A DNA stretch of 64,000 nt from assembly GCF_001908095.1 (NCBI RefSeq), contig NZ_MKGR01000013.1, positions 1 to 64,000 of the forward strand. The letters are read 5' to 3'. The notes under the pieces were generated by a model, which worked only from the letters and a program-made list of their open reading frames with translations, had not been told where the DNA came from and did no database searches. Below, in pieces: positions 43,288 to 52,595 of the stretch (its first letter is position 1; each line of letters starts with the position of its first letter). The position numbers and the translations under genes were made by a program. The stretch comes from Xenorhabdus thuongxuanensis (GTDB taxonomy: Bacteria; Pseudomonadota; Gammaproteobacteria; Enterobacterales; Enterobacteriaceae).

Positions 43288-43530
43288 GTAACAAACCATT
43301 GATCAATCCATTCATTCTCACAAACACTGGCTAAATCACTCATACGGGGAATTGAGATATTCAAGCAATATTATTTGAACACTCACCTTCCTCGTATTTA
43401 TATTTCGAATTTCTCTTCATTGACGACCCCCTAGTACGTAAGGAAATTGAACTTCAATTTCAATGCCAAAAATCTCATCATCCATTGGGATAAGCCTCAT
43501 CATCGTATGATATGCTTGCCAAAATCCGCA
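43288..43530. other. Non-coding stretch downstream of betA
   Basis: Part of the 342-bp gap between betA and the receptor gene. I see no gene and no convincing terminator directly after betA. Regulatory elements of the receptor follow at 43531. Confidence 0.5.
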
Positions 43531-43563
43531 GGTAAATAAAAATAGTTCTCATTTTTATTTACC
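43531..43563 (+). promoter_or_regulatory. 13-bp perfect inverted repeat with Fur-box-like core
   Basis: GGTAAATAAAAAT (43531-43543) and its exact complement (43551-43563) flank AGTTCTC. The centre (43537-43551) matches 10 of 14 positions of the Fur 7-1-7 consensus TGATAATnATTATCA. Six T follow the right arm, so the RNA could also fold as an AT-rich intrinsic terminator. It lies 67 bp before the receptor gene. Confidence 0.55.
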
Positions 43564-43629
43564 TTTTTTAATTTCTCAGGTGACTTATTACTTTGAAAAT
43601 ATTTCATTTGATCACATTTCAGGAAATTT

Positions 43630-45936
43630 ATGGCAAATAATAGTCAAAAATTAGAAAAACGCCCAATCGCTACCACAATTCAGAAAATTTTAACCGGTAC
43701 ATTAGTATTGGGAGCGGCATTCTCCAGCGCTGTTTACGCAACCGAAGATCCCAAAGAACAAAAGTCTGAAAAGAAAAATGAGGTGATAAAATTACCCACA
43801 CTTTCCGTTGTTGAAAGTTTGCGCAACAGCACCAGTGCGGGAAGTTCTGTGCTCAAAAAGGCGGATATTGACCGCATTCAAGCCGATAATATTGCCCAGT
43901 TACTCGACCAACTTCCTGGCGTTTCAATGTCAGGTTCACCACGCCCCGGTGGGCAAACCCTGAATATCTGGGGAATGGGCGACCAGGAAGATATCAAAAT
44001 CACGTTGGACGATGCGCCAAAAGGATTTGAAAAATATATGCAGGGTTCTGTCTTTATTGAGCCTGAATTAATCAAACGAGTCGAGGTTGATAAAGGGCCA
44101 CACAATTTACTTAACGGCAATGGTGGATTTGGTGGTTCGGTCAAACTGGTGACAAAAGAAGCGAACGATTTACTGCGCCCCGATGAAGATTGGGGCGGGT
44201 TTGTCAAACAAAGCTACCACACAAATGACAGACAATGGATCAATAGTGGCGCAATATACGGCAGGGATCCCGATGGCTTTGCCGATGGGTTGCTCTATGT
44301 GAGCAAGCGAAATGGGCACAATATTAAACGCCCTGATGGCACACGTTTTGAGTTTTCACAAAACAACCAAACATCTTACTTATTGAAAACCAATTTTTAT
44401 CCCAGTGATGCTCATACGATTAGCCTGTCTGCTATGCGATCTGAATCGGATGGCTGGCAACCCTGGGCGGCTAACCGTGATAAGATGGCCGCTCCATCAC
44501 CCAAAGATGTAGAAGAATACGGTTGGGATGGCGCCTGGAAAAGAAAATTGGTCTTTCGTGATCAACTTGATCAGAACTACACTGCCAAATGGAATATTGC
44601 ACCAGAAAATAACCCGTGGTTAAACCTGACGATGCTCTATGCCTATTCCAAAACCAAGCAAGACGATACTCGCCCAGAAAATGCCTCCCCCTATTTTAGT
44701 ACATCAATGGGTAATAAAAGCTGGGTTGATTACACCGATAATCTGGTTGATATCAACAACAAAAGCGTATTCTCAACCGGTATGATTAAACACGAATTAC
44801 TGGTGGGAACCCGTTGGCATAAAAACGAACGCAATGTGCTGATGTTCAATAAAGACAAAATAAAAAACAAAAACTATAACTATGGTTATTATCAACCAGG
44901 CTATATGCCTGCTGGCGATCAATTCGCTTACAGCTTCTATCTGCAAGATTCCCTGAAGATAGGCAGCGTCACCGTCACACCGGGTGTTCGTTATGATTAT
45001 GTCAAAAATAGGGGTAAAGAAAATAACGCGCCACTGTATAACGATACATCGCCAGAATCTAATCATGACTATAGCAGTGTAACCTATACCGGCTGGTCAC
45101 CCCATTTAGGCATTCTGTGGCAAACAAATAAAAACCTTTCATTGTTTGCAGATATCAGCCGTACATGGCGTGCACCAATAGTTGATGAACAATATGAAGT
45201 ACAAGGGAACATTAGTAGCCTTAGAGGCTCCAGCCGCGATCTTGGTATTGAACGAATGGCAGGAATACGCCTCGGTGCAATTCTCGATTTCGATAACTTG
45301 ATACTTGAAGAGGATAGCCTGCAAATCCGTACCACCTTATTCCGTAACCGTGGTAAAGATGAGATCTTTAGAAGGCGCGGTATTTACTGTAAAGCCCAAC
45401 TTGATAGTGGATCAACCCGTTCATGTAGAACATCGTTGGGAAATTACCGCAATTTACCGGGATATACGATTGAAGGCTTAGAAATAGAAACGTTCTACGA
45501 CAGCTCCACACTGTTTGGAAAATTATCGTTCTCTACCATGCGTGGGCAACGTGACGCTTCTCCACGTGATCCGTGGTTAGGGCATAAAACCTGGCTTGCG
45601 GAAATACCGCCAACTTCTGCCCATGCCATGTTAGGGTTTAAAATTCCGCAATGGCAGATGGCAATGGGATGGAAAGGTGATTTTATCCGCAAACAAGATC
45701 GCTCCCCTATAGATGGAGATCCAAATGCAGATTCTTGGTCATTCCATAAAAGTAAGGGCTACGCCCTGCACGGCCTGTTTGCAAGCTGGCGTCCTTCTTT
45801 TATCAAAGGATTTGAAGCACGGGTCACTGTCGATAATCTGTTCAACCGTGGTTACTATCCGTACCTGGGAGCGCAAGGAGAGTCGATTTCAGGTATCGGC
45901 CGGAATTACAAATTCAGTATCTCACAGCAATTCTAA
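43630..45936 (+). CDS. TonB-dependent outer-membrane receptor, probably for heme or another iron source
   Basis: A 768-residue outer-membrane transporter. A signal peptide ends near VYA (residue 37); a TonB-box candidate LPTLSVVE is at 55-62; a plug domain follows (about 67-190, with QLLDQLPGV and the segment IKRVEVDKGPHNLLNGNGGFGG); the remaining sequence is a 22-strand-type barrel ending in Phe (KFSISQQF). There is no N-terminal signalling (STN) domain. The segment WRAPIVDEQYE resembles the FRAP region of heme receptors, but the second NPNL motif is not clear, so the ligand is uncertain. Fur-like DNA precedes it and a FecI-type sigma gene follows. Confidence 0.85.
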   Translation: MANNSQKLEKRPIATTIQKILTGTLVLGAAFSSAVYATEDPKEQKSEKKNEVIKLPTLSVVESLRNSTSAGSSVLKKADIDRIQADNIAQLLDQLPGVSMSGSPRPGGQTLNIWGMGDQEDIKITLDDAPKGFEKYMQGSVFIEPELIKRVEVDKGPHNLLNGNGGFGGSVKLVTKEANDLLRPDEDWGGFVKQSYHTNDRQWINSGAIYGRDPDGFADGLLYVSKRNGHNIKRPDGTRFEFSQNNQTSYLLKTNFYPSDAHTISLSAMRSESDGWQPWAANRDKMAAPSPKDVEEYGWDGAWKRKLVFRDQLDQNYTAKWNIAPENNPWLNLTMLYAYSKTKQDDTRPENASPYFSTSMGNKSWVDYTDNLVDINNKSVFSTGMIKHELLVGTRWHKNERNVLMFNKDKIKNKNYNYGYYQPGYMPAGDQFAYSFYLQDSLKIGSVTVTPGVRYDYVKNRGKENNAPLYNDTSPESNHDYSSVTYTGWSPHLGILWQTNKNLSLFADISRTWRAPIVDEQYEVQGNISSLRGSSRDLGIERMAGIRLGAILDFDNLILEEDSLQIRTTLFRNRGKDEIFRRRGIYCKAQLDSGSTRSCRTSLGNYRNLPGYTIEGLEIETFYDSSTLFGKLSFSTMRGQRDASPRDPWLGHKTWLAEIPPTSAHAMLGFKIPQWQMAMGWKGDFIRKQDRSPIDGDPNADSWSFHKSKGYALHGLFASWRPSFIKGFEARVTVDNLFNRGYYPYLGAQGESISGIGRNYKFSISQQF

Positions 45937-46016
45937 CTGACACGTTCCTAACCCTCTTAACCTAAAGAGGGTTAGGTTTCCAAACGTTGCATTGACTTCC
46001 TCCCATCAAATACAAA

Positions 46017-46031
46017 TAATAACTATTATCA
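46017..46031 (+). promoter_or_regulatory. Fur-box-like site upstream of the sigma-factor gene
   Basis: TAATAACTATTATCA matches the 7-1-7 Fur consensus TGATAATnATTATCA at 12 of 14 positions. It lies 26 bp ahead of ATG 46058, implying a separate iron-controlled promoter and supporting that start over the upstream TTG at 45992. Confidence 0.65.
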
Positions 46032-46057
46032 GTTATATCCCATCAGGCAATATCATT

Positions 46058-46573
46058 ATGGCGGTGCAAAAAAGCACATTTGAGCACAATCAAATCACCC
46101 AGAAACTCTATGCCGATTACCATCATTGGTTATGCAACTGGATCAGACAAAACAGTGCTTATCCTAATCAGGCTGAGGATCTCGTTCATGAGGTTTTCAT
46201 CAAATTGATGCAATCTTCGGATCTTGAAAATATCCGCCAGCCAAAAGCCTTTTTAATGACGATAGCGCGCAGAACTTTGTCCAATTACTGGCGCAGAAAA
46301 AAACTGGAAGACCATTATCTGGAATATATCAGTGAGCAATCTGAAATCTCAGCAAATTCTTCTGAAAATCAACTTATGCTGTTAGAACAGTTAGAAAAAA
46401 TAGATGAGACCCTGGATGAACTCCCGGTAAAAGTCCGCCAGACATTTCTGCTCATTCAGCTCCAGGGCTTACGTTATAAAGAGGTTGCGGAAAATTTGGG
46501 TATCTCAATAAGCTCGGTAAAAAATTATTTGCAGCAAGCCCACAAGGAATGTCACCTTTTTAATACGCATTGA
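46058..46573 (+). CDS. FecI-type ECF RNA polymerase sigma factor
   Basis: A 171-residue group IV sigma factor. Region 2 includes DLVHEVFIKLMQ, and region 4 carries LPVKVRQTFLLIQLQGLRYKEVAENLGISISSVKNYLQQA, typical of the iron-starvation FecI/PvdS group. The usual partner, a FecR/FoxR-like anti-sigma gene, is not found on either side. The frame extends to TTG 45992, but a Fur-like site falls in that extension. The gene lies about 120 bp after the receptor and is followed by the nqr terminator on the other strand. Confidence 0.85.
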   Translation: MAVQKSTFEHNQITQKLYADYHHWLCNWIRQNSAYPNQAEDLVHEVFIKLMQSSDLENIRQPKAFLMTIARRTLSNYWRRKKLEDHYLEYISEQSEISANSSENQLMLLEQLEKIDETLDELPVKVRQTFLLIQLQGLRYKEVAENLGISISSVKNYLQQAHKECHLFNTH

Positions 46574-46596
46574 ACAGCCACCCCTGAACAAACAAC

Positions 46597-46627
46597 AAAA
46601 AACCCCGCTGTTTATCTGGCAGCAGGG
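46597..46627 (-). terminator. Terminator downstream of nqrM
   Basis: A stem CCCCGCTG/CAGCAGGG (46603-46610 with 46620-46627, one mismatch) runs into TTTTTTG on the minus strand, ending the nqr-apbE-nqrM cluster. Confidence 0.85.
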
Positions 46628-46668
46628 CACTTGTTTTAACTGCAAATTTGCTTGACGGAAAAGCAGTG

Positions 46669-46893
46669 TCAAAGAATGCGATTCTTCTCCAACTGCGCTT
46701 GACGGGCAGTTTCCCTCGCCATACGTTTTTTGCGGGCATCACAAGGTTCAGGACAATCACACACTTTTTCTACGCCGATGCTTCCCAAACCACCACAGCT
46801 TCCTTGAATGCTTTTGCGCTTAAAAATATAGCCTAACGCCATGCCAGCAAAAGCCAGCAAGAAAAAGATAAAAGTGGCAATAAAGACTTCCAT
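46669..46893 (-). CDS. nqrM: Na+-NQR maturation protein NqrM
   Basis: A 74-residue DUF539 protein with one N-terminal membrane helix (MEVFIATFIFFLLAFAGMAL) and four cysteines (SCGGLG, VCDCPEPC). NqrM is needed for iron insertion into the NqrD/NqrE site. The frame opens upstream inside apbE, but ATG 46893 with GGGAGG gives the family start. It lies 16 bp after apbE. Confidence 0.95.
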   Translation of the reverse strand: MEVFIATFIFFLLAFAGMALGYIFKRKSIQGSCGGLGSIGVEKVCDCPEPCDARKKRMARETARQAQLEKNRIL

Positions 46894-46909
46894 CGCCTTT
46901 CCTCCCTTC

Positions 46910-47938
46910 TTATTTTTTCTGTAAATAAGCCTTAAAGGCGGTATTGTAGCGCTCTTCAAAACCCTCTTTGGTTTTGACAATCATAAAGACCGGAATATTC
47001 AGCTTCTCAGCCAATTCCATACCTTTCTTTGGCCCCAATACATCTAAACCTGTAGAAAAGCCATCTGCACTCATACAGGTCGGTGCTATCACGGTAATTG
47101 AAACTAAATTATGTGTTATCGGCCTGCCGGTTTGCGGATTAATGGTATGAGAGTAACGCACGCCATTCTGTTCAAAATAGTTGCGGTAATCACCCGATGT
47201 TGCTACAGACATATTGCCTGGTTCAATGATCTCCTGAGTATTTTGTGCCATGCCGCTATCTGATGGTTTTTCAATCGCTATCCGCCATGGACTTCCTTTG
47301 CCATTGTTGCCTGATGTGCGAACTTCACCGCCAATATCAACCATGTAATTTTTGATGTTACGAGATTCCAGATATTCAGCGACAACATCAACACCATAAC
47401 CTTTAGCGATGGAAGAAAGGTCAACATACAACTCAGGAATGGATTTAAACAAATTATTGCCTTCAACAGACAAGTTATCAATCCCCGTCCAGGCACGGCG
47501 AACTTCTAATTCTTTATCCGTCGGCGCCTTGGTAATGCGTCCTTCTGGCCCAAATCCCCATAGATTTACCAGCGGGCCAACAGTAACATCCAGTGCACCT
47601 TCTGTCAGTTTATTAATTCGAATAGCTTCTTTGACCACTTTTGCCGTAGCAGCAGATACTGGAAACGGTTTATTCACTTCACGGCTTTGATTAAAACGAC
47701 TCAATTCAGAATTTGGCCGATAAGTGGACATCTGATCGTTCACTTCTTCCAACAGACGATCAATCTCTTTTTGCAGAACTTCTGGAGCAGGTGCAGACGA
47801 ATCAGCAACATATTTAACGGAGTAATAAGTCCCCATTGTCTGTCCATTCAGGTTTTGCTGCTTAGGGCCATCACATGCCACAAGCATCATAGTTGCAAAC
47901 AGCAATGCCCCCCAATTGATAATTTTTTTACTCAGCAT
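46910..47938 (-). CDS. apbE: FAD:protein FMN transferase ApbE
   Basis: Periplasmic lipoprotein that attaches FMN covalently to threonine in NqrB and NqrC. It has a signal peptide with lipobox LVAC (lipidated Cys22) and the family segments SSIAKGYGVD, YMVDIGGEVRTSG and HTINPQTGRP. The target motifs DGxSGAT are visible in NqrB and NqrC of this window, so enzyme and substrates are encoded together. It lies 159 bp after nqrF. Confidence 0.97.
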   Translation of the reverse strand: MLSKKIINWGALLFATMMLVACDGPKQQNLNGQTMGTYYSVKYVADSSAPAPEVLQKEIDRLLEEVNDQMSTYRPNSELSRFNQSREVNKPFPVSAATAKVVKEAIRINKLTEGALDVTVGPLVNLWGFGPEGRITKAPTDKELEVRRAWTGIDNLSVEGNNLFKSIPELYVDLSSIAKGYGVDVVAEYLESRNIKNYMVDIGGEVRTSGNNGKGSPWRIAIEKPSDSGMAQNTQEIIEPGNMSVATSGDYRNYFEQNGVRYSHTINPQTGRPITHNLVSITVIAPTCMSADGFSTGLDVLGPKKGMELAEKLNIPVFMIVKTKEGFEERYNTAFKAYLQKK

Positions 47939-47979
47939 AACTTACTCTTTCTGACTTATTGTGGCTTTTTTAAATAGCA

Positions 47980-48000
47980 GCGCCCACATTTTGTGGGCAC
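47980..48000 (-). terminator. Hairpin between nqrF and apbE
   Basis: A 7-bp stem GCCCACA/TGTGGGC (47982-47988 with 47992-47998) with a short loop follows nqrF. It lacks an immediate T tract, so it may stabilise the mRNA 3' end or weaken read-through into apbE rather than stop it. Confidence 0.4.
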
Positions 48001-48097
48001 TTATCGTTAACTCATTGTCATTAAAACGTGTTATACGCCCTTTATTTTTCAAGCCATCACTTTGTTAGCTACAACCCGAAATTTATTGGGTATACCA

Positions 48098-49324
48098 TCA
48101 GCCGCCGAAATCATCCAACATGATGTTTTCATCTTCTACGCCAAGGTCTTTCAACATCTTAATCACCGCAGCATTCATGACTGGAGGCCCACACATATAG
48201 AATTCACAGTCTTCAGGTGCCGGATGATCTTTCAGGTAGTTTTCATACAATACATTGTGGATAAAGCCTGTATAGCCATCCCAATTATCTTCCGGCAGAG
48301 CATCTGACAATGCCACATGCCATGTGAAGTTCTCATTTTCTGCTGCCAACTGATCAAAATCTTCGGTATAGAACATTTCACGCTTAGAACGCGCACCATA
48401 CCAGAAGGAGATCTTACGCTTAGAGCTTAATCGCTTAAGCTGGTCGAAGATATGAGAACGCATTGGCGCCATACCTGCACCACCACCGATGAAGATCATT
48501 TCTGCATCAGTGTCTTTCGCGAAGAATTCACCAAACGGACCAGAAATCGTCACCTTATCACCCGCTTTCAGCGACCAAATATAAGAAGACATGATACCCG
48601 GAGCAACATCTGGGTTTCTTGGTGGGGGCGTTGCAATACGTACGTTTAGCATGATAATGCCATGCTCTTCTGGATAGTTCGCCATGGAATACGCACGAAC
48701 CGTCGGCTCTTTGACTTCGGAGACATAACGGAACAGATTAAATTTATCCCAATCTTCACGATATTCTTGTGGAACATCATAATCAGCGTAACGGGCAACG
48801 TGGGGCGGACATTCAATCTGAATGTAACCACCAGCACGGAATGGCACCACTTCCCCATCAGGAATTTTCAGCTTCAATTCTTTAATGAAAGTGGCTTTGT
48901 TATCGTTGGAGATAACTTCACATTCCCATTTCTTAACACCGAAAATTTCCTCTGGCAATTCGATTTTCAGGTCTTGTTTAACATTGACCTGACATGCCAA
49001 CCGGCAGCCTTCTTTTGCTTCACGCTTGTTGATGTGGGAAAGCTCCGTTGGCAGGATATCACCACCGCCTTCCTTAATTTTCACCCGACACTGGCCACAA
49101 GAACCACCGCCACCACACGCAGAGGAGACGAAAATCCCCTGGCTGGAAAGCATACCCAACAACTTATCACCGGCAGGAGCAGAGAAACTTTTATCCTCAT
49201 CGCCATTGATTTCAACTTTAATATCCCCGGTGTTCACTAACTTCGATTTTGCGAACAAAATCATTGCCGTTAGTACCAACACAATCAGGGTAAACATGAC
49301 TACGCCTAGAATAATTATATCCAT
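48098..49324 (-). CDS. nqrF: Na+-translocating NADH:quinone oxidoreductase subunit F
   Basis: NADH-oxidising subunit with FAD and a 2Fe-2S centre. The 408-residue protein has an N-terminal membrane helix (about 3-25), ferredoxin cysteines Cys70, Cys76, Cys79 and Cys111, the FAD motif [11 protein letters not shown] and the NADH-binding motif [14 protein letters not shown]. Electrons enter the pump here. It is the last structural gene of nqrABCDEF. Confidence 0.98.
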   Translation of the reverse strand: MDIIILGVVMFTLIVLVLTAMILFAKSKLVNTGDIKVEINGDEDKSFSAPAGDKLLGMLSSQGIFVSSACGGGGSCGQCRVKIKEGGGDILPTELSHINKREAKEGCRLACQVNVKQDLKIELPEEIFGVKKWECEVISNDNKATFIKELKLKIPDGEVVPFRAGGYIQIECPPHVARYADYDVPQEYREDWDKFNLFRYVSEVKEPTVRAYSMANYPEEHGIIMLNVRIATPPPRNPDVAPGIMSSYIWSLKAGDKVTISGPFGEFFAKDTDAEMIFIGGGAGMAPMRSHIFDQLKRLSSKRKISFWYGARSKREMFYTEDFDQLAAENENFTWHVALSDALPEDNWDGYTGFIHNVLYENYLKDHPAPEDCEFYMCGPPVMNAAVIKMLKDLGVEDENIMLDDFGG

Positions 49325-49339
49325 GAATTCTTCTCGCCT

Positions 49340-49936
49340 TTAAAGCTGCACACCGGAGAAGGACATAAAGCCCAATGCCATCAAACCGGTGGTGACAAAG
49401 GTGATCCCCAATCCTTTCAGACCTGCCGGAACATCCGCATATTTCATTTTTTCACGGATAGCAGCCATCAGAACAATTGCCAGCATCCAGCCCATACCTG
49501 AACCGAAACCGTATACAATGGATTCACTGAAGTTATAGTCACGCTGTGCCATAAATGAAACACCACCGAAAATTGCACAGTTCACCGTAATCAACGGCAG
49601 GAAAATTCCCAATGCGTTGTAAAGTGCTGGAACATAACGGTCTAAGATCATTTCCAGAATTTGTACCAGTGCAGCAATTACCCCGATAAAGGTAATGAAA
49701 TTCAGGAAGCTCAAATCCACCCCATCCATCAACGCTCCATCACGGAGTACCAGATTGTAGACGAGGTTATTAGCAGGCACGGAAATTCCCAATACGACTG
49801 TTACAGCCACACCGAGGCCAAAGGCCGTTTTAACATTTTTTGATACCGCCAAAAACGTACACATACCGAGAAAGAAAGACAACGCCATATTCTCGATAAA
49901 GACTGCGCGGACAAACAAACTAATATAATGCTCCAT
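49340..49936 (-). CDS. nqrE: Na+-translocating NADH:quinone oxidoreductase subunit E
   Basis: A 198-residue integral membrane subunit with six hydrophobic helices, paired with NqrD. The two carry the cysteines that hold an intramembrane iron centre (here Cys26 in LGMCTFLAV and Cys120 in VNCAIFGG). It is co-transcribed between nqrD and nqrF with 8- and 15-bp gaps. Confidence 0.98.
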   Translation of the reverse strand: MEHYISLFVRAVFIENMALSFFLGMCTFLAVSKNVKTAFGLGVAVTVVLGISVPANNLVYNLVLRDGALMDGVDLSFLNFITFIGVIAALVQILEMILDRYVPALYNALGIFLPLITVNCAIFGGVSFMAQRDYNFSESIVYGFGSGMGWMLAIVLMAAIREKMKYADVPAGLKGLGITFVTTGLMALGFMSFSGVQL

Positions 49937-49944
49937 TTTGTTTG

Positions 49945-50574
49945 TTACTCCTTCTCAATCTGCGCAGGTTTCAGAGTCCGCAAACCCCAAATCAACATAC
50001 CAATAATGAAAAATGCGCTCGGTGCCAGCAGGAACAAGCCATTTGGCTGATACCAACCGCCATTCTTGACAGATTCCAGCACCGTAATACCGAACAATTT
50101 TCCTGAACCAAACAGTTCACGCAGGAAACCAACCAACAACAGAATAACGCCATAGCCCAAACCATTACCGATACCATCCATAAAACTTTCAACGGGTGGT
50201 GCTTTCATGGCATAGGCTTCAGCACGTCCCATGACAATACAGTTCGTGATGATAAGTCCAACAAACACCGATAGCTGTTTGGAAATTTCGTAGGCGTAAG
50301 CCCGTAAGATCTGATCTACGACGATAACCAGAGACGCAATAATCGCCATCTGTACGATGATTCGCACACTGCCAGGGATGTAATTACGAATTAATGAAAT
50401 GAAAAAACTAGAAAATGCTGTTACCAGTGTAACTGCAATAGTCATGACTAACGCAGTTTCCAATTTGGTGGTAACAGCCAGCGCTGAACACACCCCCAAA
50501 ACCTGCAATGCAATTGGGTTATTATCAAACAGCGGCCCAAGCAGGACGCGTTTTATCTCTTTACTATCAGCCAT
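49945..50574 (-). CDS. nqrD: Na+-translocating NADH:quinone oxidoreductase subunit D
   Basis: A 209-residue membrane subunit, topologically inverted partner of NqrE, with the matching cysteines in [11 protein letters not shown] and [12 protein letters not shown]. Its start overlaps the end of nqrC by 8 bp, indicating translational coupling. Confidence 0.98.
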   Translation of the reverse strand: MADSKEIKRVLLGPLFDNNPIALQVLGVCSALAVTTKLETALVMTIAVTLVTAFSSFFISLIRNYIPGSVRIIVQMAIIASLVIVVDQILRAYAYEISKQLSVFVGLIITNCIVMGRAEAYAMKAPPVESFMDGIGNGLGYGVILLLVGFLRELFGSGKLFGITVLESVKNGGWYQPNGLFLLAPSAFFIIGMLIWGLRTLKPAQIEKE

Positions 50575-51361
50575 CTTTCAAGGCTCCCTCACGTACTTTT
50601 TTCAGGAACGGACCAAAACCGTTATCACCCAGCCAGAAATCAAACATATGCTGAACACCGTTAGAAGTCAGGGTTGCTCCGGACAGCCCATCTACACCGT
50701 AAGGGTTATCACCTGCACCGCCACGAACGATCTTAAGTGCCGGAACACCTTGCGGGTTATAGAGTTTTTTACCTACCCACTGCTTACGCCACTGTGGGTT
50801 ATCAACTTCCCCCCCCAAACCAGGGGTTTCACCATGAGAGTAGTACGTGATGCCGTGAGATGTGACACCATCTATATCGATGGAAATAAAGGCATACATC
50901 ATTGACCACAGGCCAGAACCATATATTGGCAAAACCAGCTCAGTCGTTTTACCGCTTTCATCCTTAACCAGATAAATTTCGGCCATATTAGCTCGGCGAC
51001 GGATCTTCGCCAGATCTTGCTCAGGTAACAAAGCAATACTAGTTTCGTCACTGCGCAGGGCATTATTCAGGTCAAAATTGCCTTTGCTTTCTTTCAACAT
51101 CGCTGTTTTCAAGTCAAGCAATTCAGGCTGGATACGGCTGTTATAGACTTCTTTAATTTCCTCAGTTGTCATGCCAGGTTTTAGCAAACCAGACACATCC
51201 AGAATATTACGCTGCTTATCCAGTAGCTTTTGTTCATGCTGCTGCGCTTTCAAACCTACGGCTGAACCAGCAACCACAATCGAACATACAAGACACAGTA
51301 CAAAAACAACGAGGAATGTTCTGCCGATGCTATCATTATTTTTTGGTTTATTATCAGCCAC
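50567..51361 (-). CDS. nqrC: Na+-translocating NADH:quinone oxidoreductase subunit C
   Basis: A 264-residue periplasm-facing flavoprotein anchored by one helix (about 14-37). The ApbE target motif DGLSGAT at 224-230 places covalent FMN on Thr230. It overlaps nqrB by 8 bp and nqrD by 8 bp. Confidence 0.98.
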   Translation of the reverse strand: MADNKPKNNDSIGRTFLVVFVLCLVCSIVVAGSAVGLKAQQHEQKLLDKQRNILDVSGLLKPGMTTEEIKEVYNSRIQPELLDLKTAMLKESKGNFDLNNALRSDETSIALLPEQDLAKIRRRANMAEIYLVKDESGKTTELVLPIYGSGLWSMMYAFISIDIDGVTSHGITYYSHGETPGLGGEVDNPQWRKQWVGKKLYNPQGVPALKIVRGGAGDNPYGVDGLSGATLTSNGVQHMFDFWLGDNGFGPFLKKVREGALKDG

Positions 51362-52592
51362 GGGCTTTTCTCCGCTTAATATTGGCCTGTACGACCAGAT
51401 AATCGAACAGTGGCGCGAACAGGTTAGCGAACAAGATCGCCAACATCATTCCTTCTGGATACGCTGGGTTTACAACCCTGATCAAAATGCACATCACACC
51501 GATCAGGATACCGTATGCCCATTTCCCTTTATCCGTAAACGCTGCGGATACAGGATCAGTCGCCATAAAGATCATACCGAAAGCGAAGCCACCCAGAACC
51601 ATGTGCCAGTACCACGGCATAGCGAACATTGGGTTAGTGTTAGAACCAATCGCATTAAACAGGTAAGACGTTGCAATCATACCGATCATCACACCAGCAA
51701 CAATGCGCCATGAAGCAATACGGGCAAACAGAATGATGGCACCACCGATAAAAATCATCAAAGTGGATACTTCACCAATTGAACCTGGAATGTTACCAAT
51801 AAAAGCGTCCATCCAAGTGATTGGTTGTCCGGTAATGGTATTTATCAGACCATGGCTACCCGCAGTTGCCCATTGGGACAAAGGCGTTGCACCAGAGAAA
51901 CCGTCAGCCGCAGTCCAAACCAAATCACCTGAAATCTGGGCTGGATAAGCAAAGAACAGGAAAGCACGACCCGCCAAAGCTGGGTTTAGGAAGTTACGAC
52001 CAGTCCCCCCAAAAATCTCTTTCGCAATCACTACGCCAAAAGTAATCCCCAAAGCCGCCTGCCACAATGGCAGTGTTGGTGGAACAATCAGTGCGAACAG
52101 AATGGAACTAACAAAGAAACCTTCGTTGATTTCATGTTTGCGGATAATGGCAAACAAAATTTCCCAAAAGCCACCCACAACAAATACAACCGCATAAATT
52201 GGCAGGAAGTAGGTCGCTCCCAACAGAATTTTACTGCCCCACCCTGCATCTGGAGTTAATGACGCACCAAGATACTGAGCAAGCATGTAATGCCAATCAG
52301 AAGCCAGAACTTGCTGTAAGGCATCTCCGTTATATAAATGAGTCAAGGCGGGTATTGCCTGATTCCCGACATTATACATGCCCCAAAACATCGCAGGGAA
52401 AACAGACAGCCACACCAAGATCATCATGCGTTTGAGATCGATGGCATCACGGACATGGGCACTCCCTTTTGTCACTGTGCCCGGCGTATAGAAAACGGTG
52501 CTTACTGCCTCATAGAGAGGATAATACTTTTCCAGTTTGCCACCGGCCTCAAAGTGGTGCTCTACTTTTTCAAATAAATTTTTCAGGCCCAT
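51354..52592 (-). CDS. nqrB: Na+-translocating NADH:quinone oxidoreductase subunit B
   Basis: A 412-residue polytopic subunit carrying the main Na+ path. The flavinylation motif DGFSGAT at 230-236 places covalent FMN on Thr236, the same residue number as in Vibrio cholerae NqrB. The segment [18 protein letters not shown] is typical of the NqrB/RnfD family. It lies 3 bp after nqrA. Confidence 0.98.
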   Translation of the reverse strand: MGLKNLFEKVEHHFEAGGKLEKYYPLYEAVSTVFYTPGTVTKGSAHVRDAIDLKRMMILVWLSVFPAMFWGMYNVGNQAIPALTHLYNGDALQQVLASDWHYMLAQYLGASLTPDAGWGSKILLGATYFLPIYAVVFVVGGFWEILFAIIRKHEINEGFFVSSILFALIVPPTLPLWQAALGITFGVVIAKEIFGGTGRNFLNPALAGRAFLFFAYPAQISGDLVWTAADGFSGATPLSQWATAGSHGLINTITGQPITWMDAFIGNIPGSIGEVSTLMIFIGGAIILFARIASWRIVAGVMIGMIATSYLFNAIGSNTNPMFAMPWYWHMVLGGFAFGMIFMATDPVSAAFTDKGKWAYGILIGVMCILIRVVNPAYPEGMMLAILFANLFAPLFDYLVVQANIKRRKARG

Positions 52593-52595
52593 GAA

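Noticed and set aside
48662-49240. 192-codon ORF antisense to nqrF
   Set aside because: It is a shadow of nqrF, with low-complexity Phe/Thr-rich content.
51171-51713. 180-codon ORF antisense to nqrC and nqrB
   Set aside because: It lies wholly opposite two well-conserved genes and shows no family features.
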